Source: Peronospora farinosa (lineage: Eukaryota > Oomycota > Peronosporomycetes > Peronosporales > Peronosporaceae). From it: 64,000 bases of DNA. The notes beneath the pieces were generated by a model, which saw nothing but the letters and a program-made list of their open reading frames with translations, was not told where the DNA came from and ran no database searches. Below, one piece after another: positions 35,131-46,157 of this stretch (position 1 is its first letter; each line of letters starts with the position of its first letter). The position numbers were made by a program, and so were the translations under genes. The DNA is taken from contig CANTFK010000899.1 of assembly GCA_947646735.1 (NCBI GenBank), positions 310,001-374,000 of the forward strand. The letters run 5' to 3'.

Positions 35131-35680
35131 TGTAACGGGCCAATGGTTACACGAGTCCGTTAAGTATCATATACTTAACGGGGAGGTCTAAAAGGGTACG
35201 TGGTACCTCAGACCTCCCACTTATGACTCACCCTCGTAAATGTGATATCCATGGATGGATTCACATTCGACGGGGATGACGCCCAGTTGGGACAAGGCGT
35301 CATGGTGACGTCACAGATGGACGTCATCAGCGAGCTTTAATATATGTAAGCTCGCACGTAGGGATACATTTCTAAAACGACGCATATCAGATCTTAACAT
35401 TTATTAAAGTTATTAAATATATTTAATTATTTTACTTTAAATATCAATCCGTCTTAAATTTAGTACATCACACTCACTGCGCGTAGGAAGACTGGTAACA
35501 GCTTCCACGACGGAGTTAGGTGTTTGTTCTTAAGTTCGTTGCGCGGTTCACTTAGGCACCCCGCAATGGTTGGTACAGCGCTTCGGCGTCGACCAACACC
35601 ACCACCACCGCACGCGGAGGTGAGATGATCTAACTGGCTTCTCACGCTGCGTGGCAGATTCTTTTAAGTGCCCGTCTACA
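35131..35680 (+). repeat. LTR of Ty3/gypsy family A, copy 1
   Basis: It begins TGTAACGGG and ends GCCCGTCTACA. Two bases later comes TGGTAGCACTTATAG, which looks like a primer binding site at 35683. The copy at 50952-51462 has the same ends and internal blocks, for example ATCCATGGATGGATTCACA, AGTTGGGAC and GCGTCATGGTGACG. The 3' end is roughly the inverted complement of the 5' end. Confidence 0.75.
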
Positions 35681-35728
35681 CTTGGTAGCACTTATAGTCC
35701 TTCCCACGATCCGTCTCTCTGAGGGTGC

Positions 35729-36076
35729 GTGTGGATACGGATGGCCCTCAACGTGAATTGGGGTAGTTTTACTCATCTCTCCCAACATCATAGGGAGGTG
35801 GCAGAGCGCTTCATGCAGGGACTTGGTGAACAAACCCTGGCCAACCTCTCGCATTGTCCTCCTGAGCAACATGTTGCTCAGTTGGAGCAATTTGAGGTGT
35901 TTGCGCTCGGACAGCGCAGAAATGCATCCGAGGCAAATAGCCAAGCAACGGCTTAGTCCATCAGTAAGACTCAGGATGAGATTTCTGCGTGAGCAAGCTC
36001 GAATCGAGGCGTTCAACGAACTGTTGAGACGCTTTCGGCCCGTTCTAGTTAAGGCCCATTCGAATGGGCCTCCATG
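35729..36076 (+). pseudogene. Truncated gag of gypsy family A, copy 1
   Basis: The frame starts 'MWIRMALNVNWGSFTHL' and is nearly identical over about 75 codons to the gag start at 51511. A stop follows at 35954-35956, and similarity returns in another frame up to a segment near 36060 ('PIRM'). At about 36076 the match to the second copy ends abruptly, where the inverted-repeat structure begins. Only the N-terminal part of gag is left. Confidence 0.7.
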
Positions 36077-37791
36077 ATCATGATGTGGTGGAGTGGGATT
36101 CGCAAAATTGCTAATGAGATTCCAACTCTCCACTGGCGCCCGGACGACCGACTAACAGAGGGGGTACTCCGATTCCGTGTATAAAGCCTTCCTCACCTTG
36201 TGTACCCGTCGATTTGGCGGGTTGCTCTCTTCTTGGTGGACTTGAGTCGATGTTGATCCTAATCGGGTTAGGGATAGGAGGTTTGGTGATCTTGTGGAAA
36301 TTTTCACAAGATCGACCGAGTACTTGTTTGTGGATCGTACCAATCAATCTCAATAGTCCTATAAGGCGAAGCTAATATCTTCTGAACACTTAAGCAGAAC
36401 CTTTTAGCCACTTGATCCGTCCTGCACTTGCTTGCCTTACCCTTACTTTTTATTTCTGCGTCCGATTGCAGTTGAGTTGTTGTGTTGAGAATTCCTTCTC
36501 CTGGCCAAAACAATCCAGGGTGCACTTGTAGTCGATATTCTCGGCGTCGTGAGGCTAAATATCCTGCCCGGAATAGAATAGTCGACACGTGTATATAATT
36601 ACAAATTTAAACTCTGTTATATGTTAACTAATCAAATACCAAAACCTACGGTTCTGCCTATCTGTAGTCCAGGATCTATTTCCACGTATCACCCTTTCTA
36701 AAAAATCAGATCTTGTCATGTGGTCCACTTCAATATAGCCGCAATCTGGATCGCTGCCTCGATCGGATCTAATACGATTTTAGTATCGGATCGCGGTACC
36801 AATAATTAGTATCGGATCGCGGTCCGCCAGATCACGACTTGTCACCTTTACCGTTACTCAGATCAGGTAAAATGGTCCATATATATAATATGTCATGTCC
36901 ACCTCATTCCAGTCTTCCGGAGTGACGTGATCTACACCAGACCGTCTTCCACATACTTGGACTTACCAATCCTCCTTCTCAGCAATCGTGTTCACGCGGA
37001 TCGCCATTAAAATTACCGGAAATCGCAATTGCGTAGCTCTAGGCCGTAGTTAATTTAACAAACAACTGCGAGCACCACCATTCACTGTTTTCCATTCCAT
37101 TTGCAACGTCTCGAACTTCTTCTGCTGGATCGCGATTCATCAATATTGACCCATTTCGGACTCAACCGAAAATATGCGATCACACTTTGCCAAATTCGCT
37201 CTTTCGCTTCGCCGAACGATACCTATAGGTGTCAATAAGGAGGCGCGGTAAGAAATACCTGTGCTCATTTACCACTAGTGTCAAATTTAATGTAACAGTG
37301 CGTTGTTAAGAGCCCCCACGAATTGTCTGAACACAATCTTTAGACACATCTAAATAAATATAATGAATTTTTAGTACACTATCACCTTCATTCGTTCGTA
37401 CGAAAACGCAAAGAAATATATATACTTGAAAGCAAAATTAACGTATCTCCATACAGCTTTCATCACGGAGCAAGAACAAAGTGCGGATGTTGAGGTAGAG
37501 CAGTGGGATATTCTTCAAATGTTTAGAGCAGTTGATATTCGTCTGCAGGTGCGTGCACCAGTGTGAGGCTTAGAGGTGAAAGGGAAAGTGATATTGAAAG
37601 TACCTGGATGTCCTGCTTTTCTTTGCTATGATTCTTATTCGTTACTTACCTGCTTTCGAATCCCAGTCCAGTATCATTCTTCTGCGCGACTTGTGGGAGT
37701 GATCGGCCAAAACCGCTGCTCCAACTTATATATATGACAACACTTTTCCTCGGCCATCGCATCACCACCACGATCTCCATCGATGCATCTT

Positions 37792-38217
37792 TTACTGCAG
37801 ACAGAACAACTCTCGCAGCTCCATCATTCTTGAATCGGGCAATGCTTTGATAAGCACTTCAGCCATCATGTGTCGTGACTCGATATACTCCGGTTTAACA
37901 ATGCCACGTTTTGCGTAATTACAGATGAACTTGACACGAAAGACCACATGCATGGCGCTGGAACATGCCATCAAGCTGCCATTCGACAGCTTGATTATCC
38001 ATAAATATGACCATCGGCTCGTCCATCGTCTGCCCGATTTTTTGCAGCAATTTGCGTATACCCAAGAGCTCACGTCCCACATGCGAGGCCGACGCAAAGT
38101 AGGCGTCCATGGTAGACAGCGACTATGATGGACCACATTGCATATAAAACTTAACAGAAATAAACAATTACATATGTATGCAAGCGCTGTTCCCGAATAG
38201 TGGGCACAGCGTGGCAA
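37792..38217 (-). pseudogene. Ty1/copia RNase H C-terminal relic
   Basis: Two overlapping minus-strand frames carry the parts of a copia-type RNase H. One has 'SHVGRELLGIRKLLQKIGQ' and 'MVIFMDNQAV', with the usual Asp. The other has the end 'HVVFRVKFICNYAKRGIVKP' and 'YIESRHMMAEVLIKALPD', which matches the I...YI.T..M.AD..TK.LP signature. A frameshift near 37990-38010 separates them. No reverse transcriptase or integrase is left nearby. Confidence 0.75.
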
Positions 38218-38734
38218 TTTATTATTGGCTTATTATAAGGGCCTAAAGACCCAACATGGATTAATGATAAATCAATCTGAAAATGTGTGGCTTCCGTAAG
38301 GCGGGAACACTTGCGTATTTATTATGTGGCGAAGCGAAAGAGCAAATTTTGCAAAGTGCGATCGCACATTTCAATTAAGTCCGAAATGGTCAATACTGAT
38401 GAATCGCGATCCAGCAGAAGAAGTTCGAGACGTTACAAATGGAATGGAAAACAGTAAATGGTGGTGCTCGCAGTTGTTTGTTAAATTAACTACGGCCTAG
38501 AACTACGCAACTGCGATCCCAGCATTTTTCGATGGCGATCCGCGTGAGCGCGATCGCTAAGATGGAGAATTAGTATGTTTAAGTATGTGGAACACGGTCT
38601 GGTGTAAACTAAATCACTCCGGAAGACTGAACTTAAGTGGATATTACATATCATGTAGATGGACCATTTCACATGTTTAAGTGAACTGTTAAGGTGACAG
38701 TGACAAGCAGTGAATCGACAGACCGCGATCCGAT

Positions 38735-38875
38735 ACTAAAATGAGTATCGCGATCCGATAATCAATATTGGTACCGCGATCCGATACTAATTGAGTACCG
38801 CGATCCGATACTAATTATTAGTACCGCGATATGATTATAAACTAAGTAGCGCGATCCGATACTAAAATGTTAATA
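38735..38875. repeat. Diverged tandem repeat, core CGCGATCCGATACTAA
   Basis: About six diverged units of 23-31 bases share the core CGCGATCCGATACTAA. Two or three inverted units occur in the opposite arm near 36775-36830. The repeat probably belongs to the LTR of the element. Confidence 0.75.
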
Positions 38876-39560
38876 GGTAGCGATCCAGATTGCGGCAATA
38901 TAGTAGACCACATGACAAGAATTGATTTTTCCGAAAGGGTGATACGTGGCAATAGATCCTAGACTACAGATAGCTACAATCGTAGGTTTTGGTATTTGAT
39001 TGATTAACATTAAAGAGAGTTCAATTTACTTTAAAAGGAACACGTGTCAGGTACTCCTCCGGGTTAAATTCTTTGGTCACCCGACGTCTCGAGAAGCTCT
39101 CAAGTGTACGCCCTGGATTGTTTGGCCAGGTGCGTCAAGGACTCTCAAGACAATCCCAATCTGCGATTGACGCAGAGGACTAAGAAGTTCAGATACAAGA
39201 GCGCGAGACGGCTCAAGTGGTCCAAAGGCAAGCGGATCAGGTATCAATTAATTGGACAAGGCGACCTCAAGTTATATCAGGGCGACTCAAATAGAGCACC
39301 TTCAAGATTTATTGCGATCGTGTGAGGAATTACACGCGATTGACCCTCCACCTATCCCTAACACAACCAAGTTCAACATCGACTTAAGTCCACCGAGAAG
39401 AGTGCAACCCACCCCACCAATGGGTACACAAGGTGAGGAAGGCTATATACACGAAATCGGAGTGCCCCCTCCGTTAGTCGGTCGTCCGAGCGCCAGTGGA
39501 GAGTCAGGATCACATCCGCAATTTTTGCGAGCCCCACTCCACCACAAATTACGACTTAAA

Positions 39561-39689
39561 AGCCTTCGTAATTAGAACAATATAAAACAAAAAAATCAGA
39601 GTTGAATTTACTTAATACCTGATACTTGGGCTTGAGTCTTTCTCTAGCGCACGTGTAGAATAAGGACGGTATTTTCTAGCCCCGTTACA
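39561..39689 (+). repeat. LTR end of another gypsy copy
   Basis: The sequence ends CCCCGTTACA at 39689, followed by TGGAAGCACTTAGTAG, the same end and primer-site arrangement as the family A LTRs. The 5' part of this LTR is missing or merged with the inverted-repeat arm. Confidence 0.5.
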
Positions 39690-42091
39690 CCTGGAAGCAC
39701 TTAGTAGTCTTTCCTTTACCAGAGTTTGTGATGAGCAAATTGTCGTAATTCGACACTCCAATTTATTTCTAGAGCACGCGATCTTCCCCCATCTCACTAA
39801 TGTTGAGTGGGATGCCCTTAATCGCCTCGCGGCGATATCGGGATGGCATTCGTGGCGTCGCTGATGAGATCAGCGACCCCTGATGCGGACCGTGTGCCAT
39901 ACATGAGTTTATGGCACGCAAGATCGCCGAATCCAACCGGTGAGGTTTAATTCCCTCGCGATCTTCACGCAATGAGGCCGTGAAGATGGGAACCTCTTCC
40001 TACTTAGGAGAAGGTAAAGATAGATTGTCGCCGAATCAATGGTTCTGAAAAGTCAACATCTCCATCGCCTCGAGGCTGCTTGAGGCGCCACAGGCGAAGG
40101 TCAATTATTCTTCTTTCTCGCTTCACCGGGAAAGCCAAGGAGTGGGCCATTGGTAAGCTCGTTGTGGTCGAGCACGCGTTTCCCACCCTGGATACCATCC
40201 AGGACGATCTTCATCTTGCTTTCGAGCCACCACAAGAGGAGAAACTGGTGCGATCAAGATTCCTGTCGATGCGACAGGGTAAAATGGCGATGCGTGACTA
40301 CGTACAGATGGCTAGGCATCTGGCGTCGTGTATTATCACGCACCCTATGGACATGTACACGCAGGTGAATGTCTTGGTGGATGGTATACGTGAAGAGCAG
40401 ACCCGCTTATCGCTCGAGCGTGCGTAGACTGCCACATTGGAAGAGGCATTTGCTATTGCCGTCCGTGAGACCTCATTTGAGTCGTCGGGTGATCGACGAC
40501 GTGTCACTACCATAAGGATGACGCTCGCACCGGGCGTTAAATGGTTTGCTTTCGTTGTCGCAAGCCAGGACATCTCTCGGCTGAGTGCCGTGCGCCAGCT
40601 CCAACATCGGTGCAAGTAGTGGATGCCCATCATGAGGGTGCTGTATCGGCCGCACAGCCAAAAAAACGGTCAGGGCCAGTAGGTGCAGGGTGCCCTACTG
40701 GTTGGAACGGAGGTTCGGATCCCCCGTTGGTAGCCTAACCTTCCAGTCCTCCTGCGCTGTGCGCACGGTTAAATGCCACCACTACGAGTGGTGATTCACG
40801 TCTGATTACTGTCAGTTTACATGTTGCCGGTGTCCGGAGACCTCTACGAGCACTCCTGGAGTCAGGAGAAACGAATAATTTGTTTCGCGAATTTTTTTAT
40901 CGATGCTGCCCCTTAATATTCAGGTCCGTGAGGGACCTGGCCAAGTCATCGTCAAGTTGGCTGACGGGAAACCACGCCGCGTACCGCGGCGCGAAGTACA
41001 CGTTTGATGGTTTTTGCAGTAGTGATGATATCTTGGTGATCGCGATGAATAATGCATTCGATTGCATACTGAGCATGCCATGGTTGGCACGTTATAAGCC
41101 CTAGATCGACTAGTTAGCCGGATCAGTGAGACGTCGACGCAAGTTCGACGTCAGTGAGGTATTTACCCATCTCTTGGTGTCCAAGTGACTGGCCGAACGT
41201 CACAGTCGTGGATCGTGATTCCACGACGATGGCGGTGCACAGAGAGAGAGATTGCCCTCTCTGTACTGATTGTCCTTAATTTCGAGAGTGACACCTCGCT
41301 CCACAGCGAGAAGAACGACGAGGACGAAGAGATCGAACAAAGATTCATGCGCTTCATGAATGCGGTTGAACAGGGGTTACCGCATGTGAATGCAGTGGTT
41401 GAACTGGGGTTCCCATCTGCTCCCATTGTGATAGAGCAGGAGCTTCCGGATGAGTGTGACGTGGATGATTAGGAGTCCTCGCGTATGAGCATGATGGTTG
41501 AACCAAGGTTCCCACATGGGCAATTTACGGCTGAGAAGAGGCTCCCACACGAGTACAACGTGGACGGACAGGAAATCTCACGCGTAAACGTGATGGTTGA
41601 ATCGGGGTTCCCATTATCACCCACTGTGGTCAAAACGAGGCTCTCACATGGGCAATTTTTGGCCGATCAGGGGCTCCCACACAGGTTTACGGCGGCCGAG
41701 TGTTAGACTTACGATTTTGCCAGAGAATATCACTCGTTAGGGTCAAACATTCATTGCCTACCGGCATCAGTTGCCGGGACCGGTGCTCGATGCACTGCAG
41801 TAACTTATTCAAAGCTTGTGTAGTGGATTAATAATTACCTCAGTGACGCATTTGGGCGCTAATAAGTTAGCGCCAAGATATATGAGCCCATTTCGGGTTG
41901 TTAAGGTGCATGGTGACGCTTACACGCTAAATATACCTACATTTATGCGTTTGCACCTGACGTTCTATGCCGGGCGCCTCAAGGCCTACCTACCGGCGGA
42001 TCTCCCTTCAAATCTTCCCCACTCTTTTATGCCGGCTCAAAGTCCGACACCCCTTGACGATGACGCTGACGATGACGCTGACGACGACTGA
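39690..42091 (+). pseudogene. Internally deleted Ty3/gypsy element (gag, protease, integrase tail)
   Basis: A gag-like region (about 40080-40500, '[11 protein letters not shown]...', with an in-frame stop near 40426) leads to a zinc knuckle, CFRCRKPGHLSAEC (about 40540). The protease region (about 40800-41100) has 'ALLESGETNNLF', where the catalytic Asp of the DSG motif is replaced by Glu. After a repetitive spacer, 41816-42091 encodes the integrase C-terminal end 'KLAPRYMSPFRVVKVHGDAY' and 'LHLTFYAGRLKAYLPA'. Reverse transcriptase, RNase H and the integrase core are missing. Frames change several times, so the copy is dead. Confidence 0.8.
41340..41705 (+). repeat. Repetitive spacer in the gypsy relic
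   Basis: Units with GTTGAA...GGGTTCCCA and GGCTCCCACA recur about every 45-60 bases and translate as V(E/V)...GFP and LPH.. repeats. It lies between protease and integrase remains and probably derives from a variable linker of the polyprotein. Confidence 0.55.
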
Positions 42092-43055
42092 GACCGAGTC
42101 CAGCCCGAGCGTGTGGAGACTCGTTCTGTAGGGGTCCTCCGATCGCAGTCGTCTCAACTCGGCGTAGGCGCTCAATTAGCCCTTGCTGCTCCCGTCGAAA
42201 CCACTCAGCAGTCTCAATCGAAGCAGTCGCACAATCGCAATCTCTTTCCGCCATCCAGCGAGAATCAAGTACGGCGTTGAATTGTATTTGAGCGCGTCCG
42301 TGAAAGCTATCATGATTAATCGATACGATGCACAGTGTAGATTCTGCGCAAACACTTAGAAGGCGGCTCGATCGGTGAAAATGCTTTAGCACCTCAAAGA
42401 AATGTGTAAGTAGGTTACAGCAAAGCCCGTACGATTGCGTATGAGACGATAGCCAACATAAAGATGAGTATCGATCCTTTTTTTACCTTTAGTTTGTTTA
42501 AAGAGTGATCATCGCAATGAGGTGGAAGACCCTGCAACGTATCTGAAGCGCTTATTGACATGATGCGGGCCGATAGGAAGAAGGGATGAGGTAAATAAAT
42601 GACATCCTCGGACAAGAAGAAGAGGCAGAGACATTTCAAATTGATGATGATACACGATTCTGGCTGCGCAGGAGTTCCATCTGAACCTGTGCCATTTTAT
42701 CGAGACTGATTCAATTATCTGTGCTCCTCCTTGTGAAGATCCTTTCACCTACACGCTAAGACGTCTTTATTATAATGGATCGTCGATCTTATCGATCAAA
42801 AGATTGGAAACCGATATCGCATCCAATACCACCACCAGACCACTAGCAATTGAGATTTTTGGTCACTGGAGTCTACTCGACATGCCTGACCTTTACTAGC
42901 GTGATGGCTTTGCGCTTTCCTAGGTTTTTACAATTGCCATTGCTGCCGCGTTGCCGTTGTAATTTCGCTACAAACAATAGATATAAGGGGTCCAGGCAGC
43001 CATGTGGTGAAAAAAGTAAATTTATTGCCGACTTCCTTTGCATGGTCTCAAGCCG
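42092..43055. other. No gene recognised; flank of element and ZW10
   Basis: The part up to about 42400 may be the degraded 3' end of the gypsy relic. The rest holds only short, unrecognised frames and the 3' flank of the ZW10 gene. Confidence 0.4.
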
Positions 43056-46012
43056 TCAGTAGCTCTTGTAAGAAATCCTTTTTTCAGGAGTCTCACGGAA
43101 TCGAGATCTAACGTCCAGCAAAAACAGATGAAAACATCGAGGATACGTAAGTCCTCGTTGAAGTAGCAAAAGAGACCTACTCAACATACCTCACGAGAAC
43201 AGCCAACTCTTTCGAAGAAAACATACCCAGACTGCCACTGTTAAACTTATCGCGAACCATTGCCAGTGGATCCATCTGCAACGTACATGCAACGTCAGCT
43301 GACACGTTGATCATGCGCAAATGAAAACAAGCAAATACGTACCAAGATCGCTATGAGTTTCGAGAGCCTCTCCATACTGGGGACGAATTTTGCAGCTTGT
43401 GCTGGCGAAGCAAACAGCGTTTCAGACTGTACAAGTTATAGCCAAAAACAATTGCCAGCACACAATTTAGTGATAAAGTCTCGCACCTCTAAGAGCGACG
43501 ATAACAGGTGGTGGAGGTGAACTCCAGATTTTTCAGAAATTTTCTGAAAGCATAAATAGCATGAATATATGTTAGCAAGAGCTACATGTCAAGTCGGAAT
43601 ATACACAAGAAGATACCAACCGTTTGGGTGAAAACACCGTCCACGAAATTCTTTACTAGTGGCTCAAGCATCCGTGACATGATCTTGTTGTAGACCGCAA
43701 GAGGTAACCCTTCGTGCCACAATGAACTCATTTCATTCAGCTTGTAAAGTGGGCTCTTCAGGAATTTTTCCACGCGCTCCGAATCGTATTCTAAATCGAG
43801 GGCACCAAGTGACTAACGCAAATTGTAGGTGAGTGCCCGTATACAACTGACGTGCACTGTACTAGCCTACTTACCGGTAAATGCTTTATCCCAGACACAG
43901 CCTCTTCCATTTGCGCTGAGGCAAACGAAGTCAATGCCTGTTCACCGACTTCTCGAAAAGAAGGGACCATGTCCACCATTGTAGCGGTTTGGTTAAGAGG
44001 TGCTGGGAGCCTGCGCAGTGCAAGAAAGTTAGTTCTGCGTACTAATACTGCTGCAATAACTCACTGTGTCACGTACCGATCCTTGTAGATATGCCCAACT
44101 ACCAGCATGTGGTGTGTAATGTAAATGCAGTCATTATGATACAGCATACAGGTTCGGGGGTCATTTGCAATATCGTTATCGTATAACGTGGATATCACAG
44201 TTCGAAATAGAAAGAAAAGATCTCGCGCTGTCTGGAAAAGTAAGTTTGCGTTCGTCTCGCCAGAAGCGCATGCCTTTACAAGGGTTTGATGCACCAGCTC
44301 CACCACCTCATGAGCACAAACAGTCACCAGGTAGTTGGGGACCTGAAAATAACTGCTTTCGACATCGTCTGTACTCCACCTGTCAGGCGTATCATCAATT
44401 CCAAGACCTTTTTTCTCGCCACTTGTACCTTTCTTGCCCGATCCAGTGGATGCATTGCGGCAACATTTCTCGGAGGCGCCCGTGATTTTGACAGAGTCAT
44501 GGTACCCTTGGCGCATCAAATCACGCCCACTGCTCAATATGGCCTGCCGGCGTTTTTTTGCGTGCAATCTGCAAATATACCGTAACATGACAGCGTCAGT
44601 AGTCGGCCCATTGGACCACAACAAAAATAGGTCAACGTACTCGCTAAGTCGGTTGACAAAGCCTCGAAGTTGACTATTGCTGCAAGCCGAGAAACCGGTC
44701 GCCACTAACGTGTTCTCCAAGGTAGCGATCTAACGGTGTGATAAACATGAGAGATAAAATATCTACATACAGAGAACACAAAAAAGTGTAACGCACGCAC
44801 ACTTGTCATAAGGACTTCTCGGTACGCGTCAAGTGCGGTGACATCGTGCGGAATTTTTTCTTGTAGCAGATTCATAACCTGGGCCTCAAGGTTACCCGGA
44901 ATCTTCCACATGAAATCGCCAAGCTGATTCATCAGCTCAGGTGTACTCCCAAAAAGCTCTACATAGACAAACTGAAGCACCTTGACAACGTTGGCACATT
45001 TATCCTGTATCTCTGCTTCTCCACTCTTCACTGAGGCATCATCAATCTCCGAGCTTTGCGCCACAACTTCCAGCACAACACCGCTATCATCCTCAATCTT
45101 CTGTATCGATCCTCTTTGCATCTGTAACATCGGTTTTATAAGGTGTTGTGAGACGGCTTTCGCAATGTCCTTCATTTTTGGTGCCAGGATTCCCAGTACT
45201 TCGCACGCCTTCCAAAACTCCCCACGTCGTTCGTCCACTACCAACGTGATCGCTCCCAATACATCATCCACAAAACTTGTTGCCACCTTTAACGTATTAT
45301 CTTTCCAAACCACCGTAGAAGCGAAATACTGCGTCAGCTCATTCAGGAGCCGATTTTTCTCACGCAACAATTGCAACTTAACAACTCGAATGAGTTTTCT
45401 GCCGTCTGCATTAACTCCATCTCTTTTCTCTGCTATCTCAAGGTCATGCACCAATCCCTCCACTTCAACAATGCTCTCCGCCGCTGCAACAAAGCGATGA
45501 TGTCCAATTGATTCATCTACGTCTCCTAGCAATCGATCCGTCTCTTTGAGTTGCTCAATCAGAGCCAGCATGGTCTTCGATTGCTGTATTTGCTTTGTCA
45601 GTTGTTCTTTGTGTGTCAACGATAGTAAAAGCTGAGCTTCTGGTGCCATCTCGCCACTCTTGTCCAGCTGTAGGCGATCCACAGCGTCCAGTAGCGCCAC
45701 ATTCAGCCGTCGCATCCGCTCCTTCAGGTCCGACGCGTCTACATCATTTCCCGTCATGGAAATCGAGTGTGACGTGCCCCATTTAGCTGCAATCTTGATG
45801 GCTTCGTCCGCAGAGATGTTCGAGGACGAGGAATAGAAAGAGCGTAAGGTCTCCACTACCTCACGTTGCACTTGAAGGAATTCTGCATGGGTATCTTCAA
45901 GTTTTCTATACGAATATAATGCATTAAGAGGCTCGTAAGAGAGTAACGGGATCATTAGTTAAGAGATGGAGAGAGACAGCTCGTACCTGGTCAATGAATC
46001 TAGTGATGCCAT
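43056..46012 (-). CDS. ZW10: ZW10, kinetochore/ER-Golgi tether subunit
   Basis: Nine exons (46012-45987, 45905-44801, 44729-44077, 44010-43875, 43812-43621, 43543-43487, 43426-43343, 43275-43190, 43107-43056) hold one frame and give 796 residues (human ZW10 has 779). The N-terminal third is coiled coil. The middle and C-terminus are helical, with family segments such as 'CMLYHNDCIYITHHMLVVGH', 'FASAQMEEAVSGIKHLP' and 'EGLPLAVYNKIMSRMLEPL'. ZW10 is part of the RZZ complex at kinetochores and of the NRZ/Dsl1 tether at the ER. One donor (GTTGGT at exon 5) is unusual. The final exon was placed by phase only and its last 17 codons are less sure. Confidence 0.9.
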
Positions 46013-46157
46013 TGTTTTAGACTTGTTTTTATTTGTCCTGAAATCATTTTTAAACAGGGGTACACTAATTATTGCGATAAAAAAGGTAAGGGTTATGCTC
46101 GTTATTAGTTTGTTTGATTAAAGACCAAGAAGTAAAACTTACCGAGAGCAAAAAATA
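46013..46157. promoter_or_regulatory. Divergent promoter of ZW10 and SMU1
   Basis: 145 bases separate the two divergent ATG codons, so both promoters must lie in or overlap this AT-rich stretch. Confidence 0.5.

Larger units (their letters stand above)
36080..39560. mobile_element. Inverted-repeat retroelement structure, arms about 1.1-1.2 kb
   Basis: The left arm (about 36080-37215) and right arm (about 38335-39560) match each other in reverse complement. Examples are GATCCTGGACTACAGATAG against GATCCTAGACTACAGATAG, the CGCGATCCGATACTAA repeats, and translated 'GTQGEEG(F/Y)IH.IGVPP.LVGRP.ASGE' on opposite strands. The arms differ by many substitutions and gaps. The central kilobase holds a copia RNase H relic. 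The outer part of each arm translates as a gag-like or leader peptide pointing outward, so the arms may be two head-to-head copies of an LTR plus element start. It interrupts gag copy 1. Confidence 0.6.

Noticed and set aside
35642..36133. Minus-strand ORF of 163 codons (and its relative at 51145-51897)
   Set aside because: Both are antisense to conserved gypsy gag sequence. Their similarity to each other follows from the repeat.
44982..45500. 172-codon plus-strand ORF
   Set aside because: It is antisense to the ZW10 main exon and has no domain.
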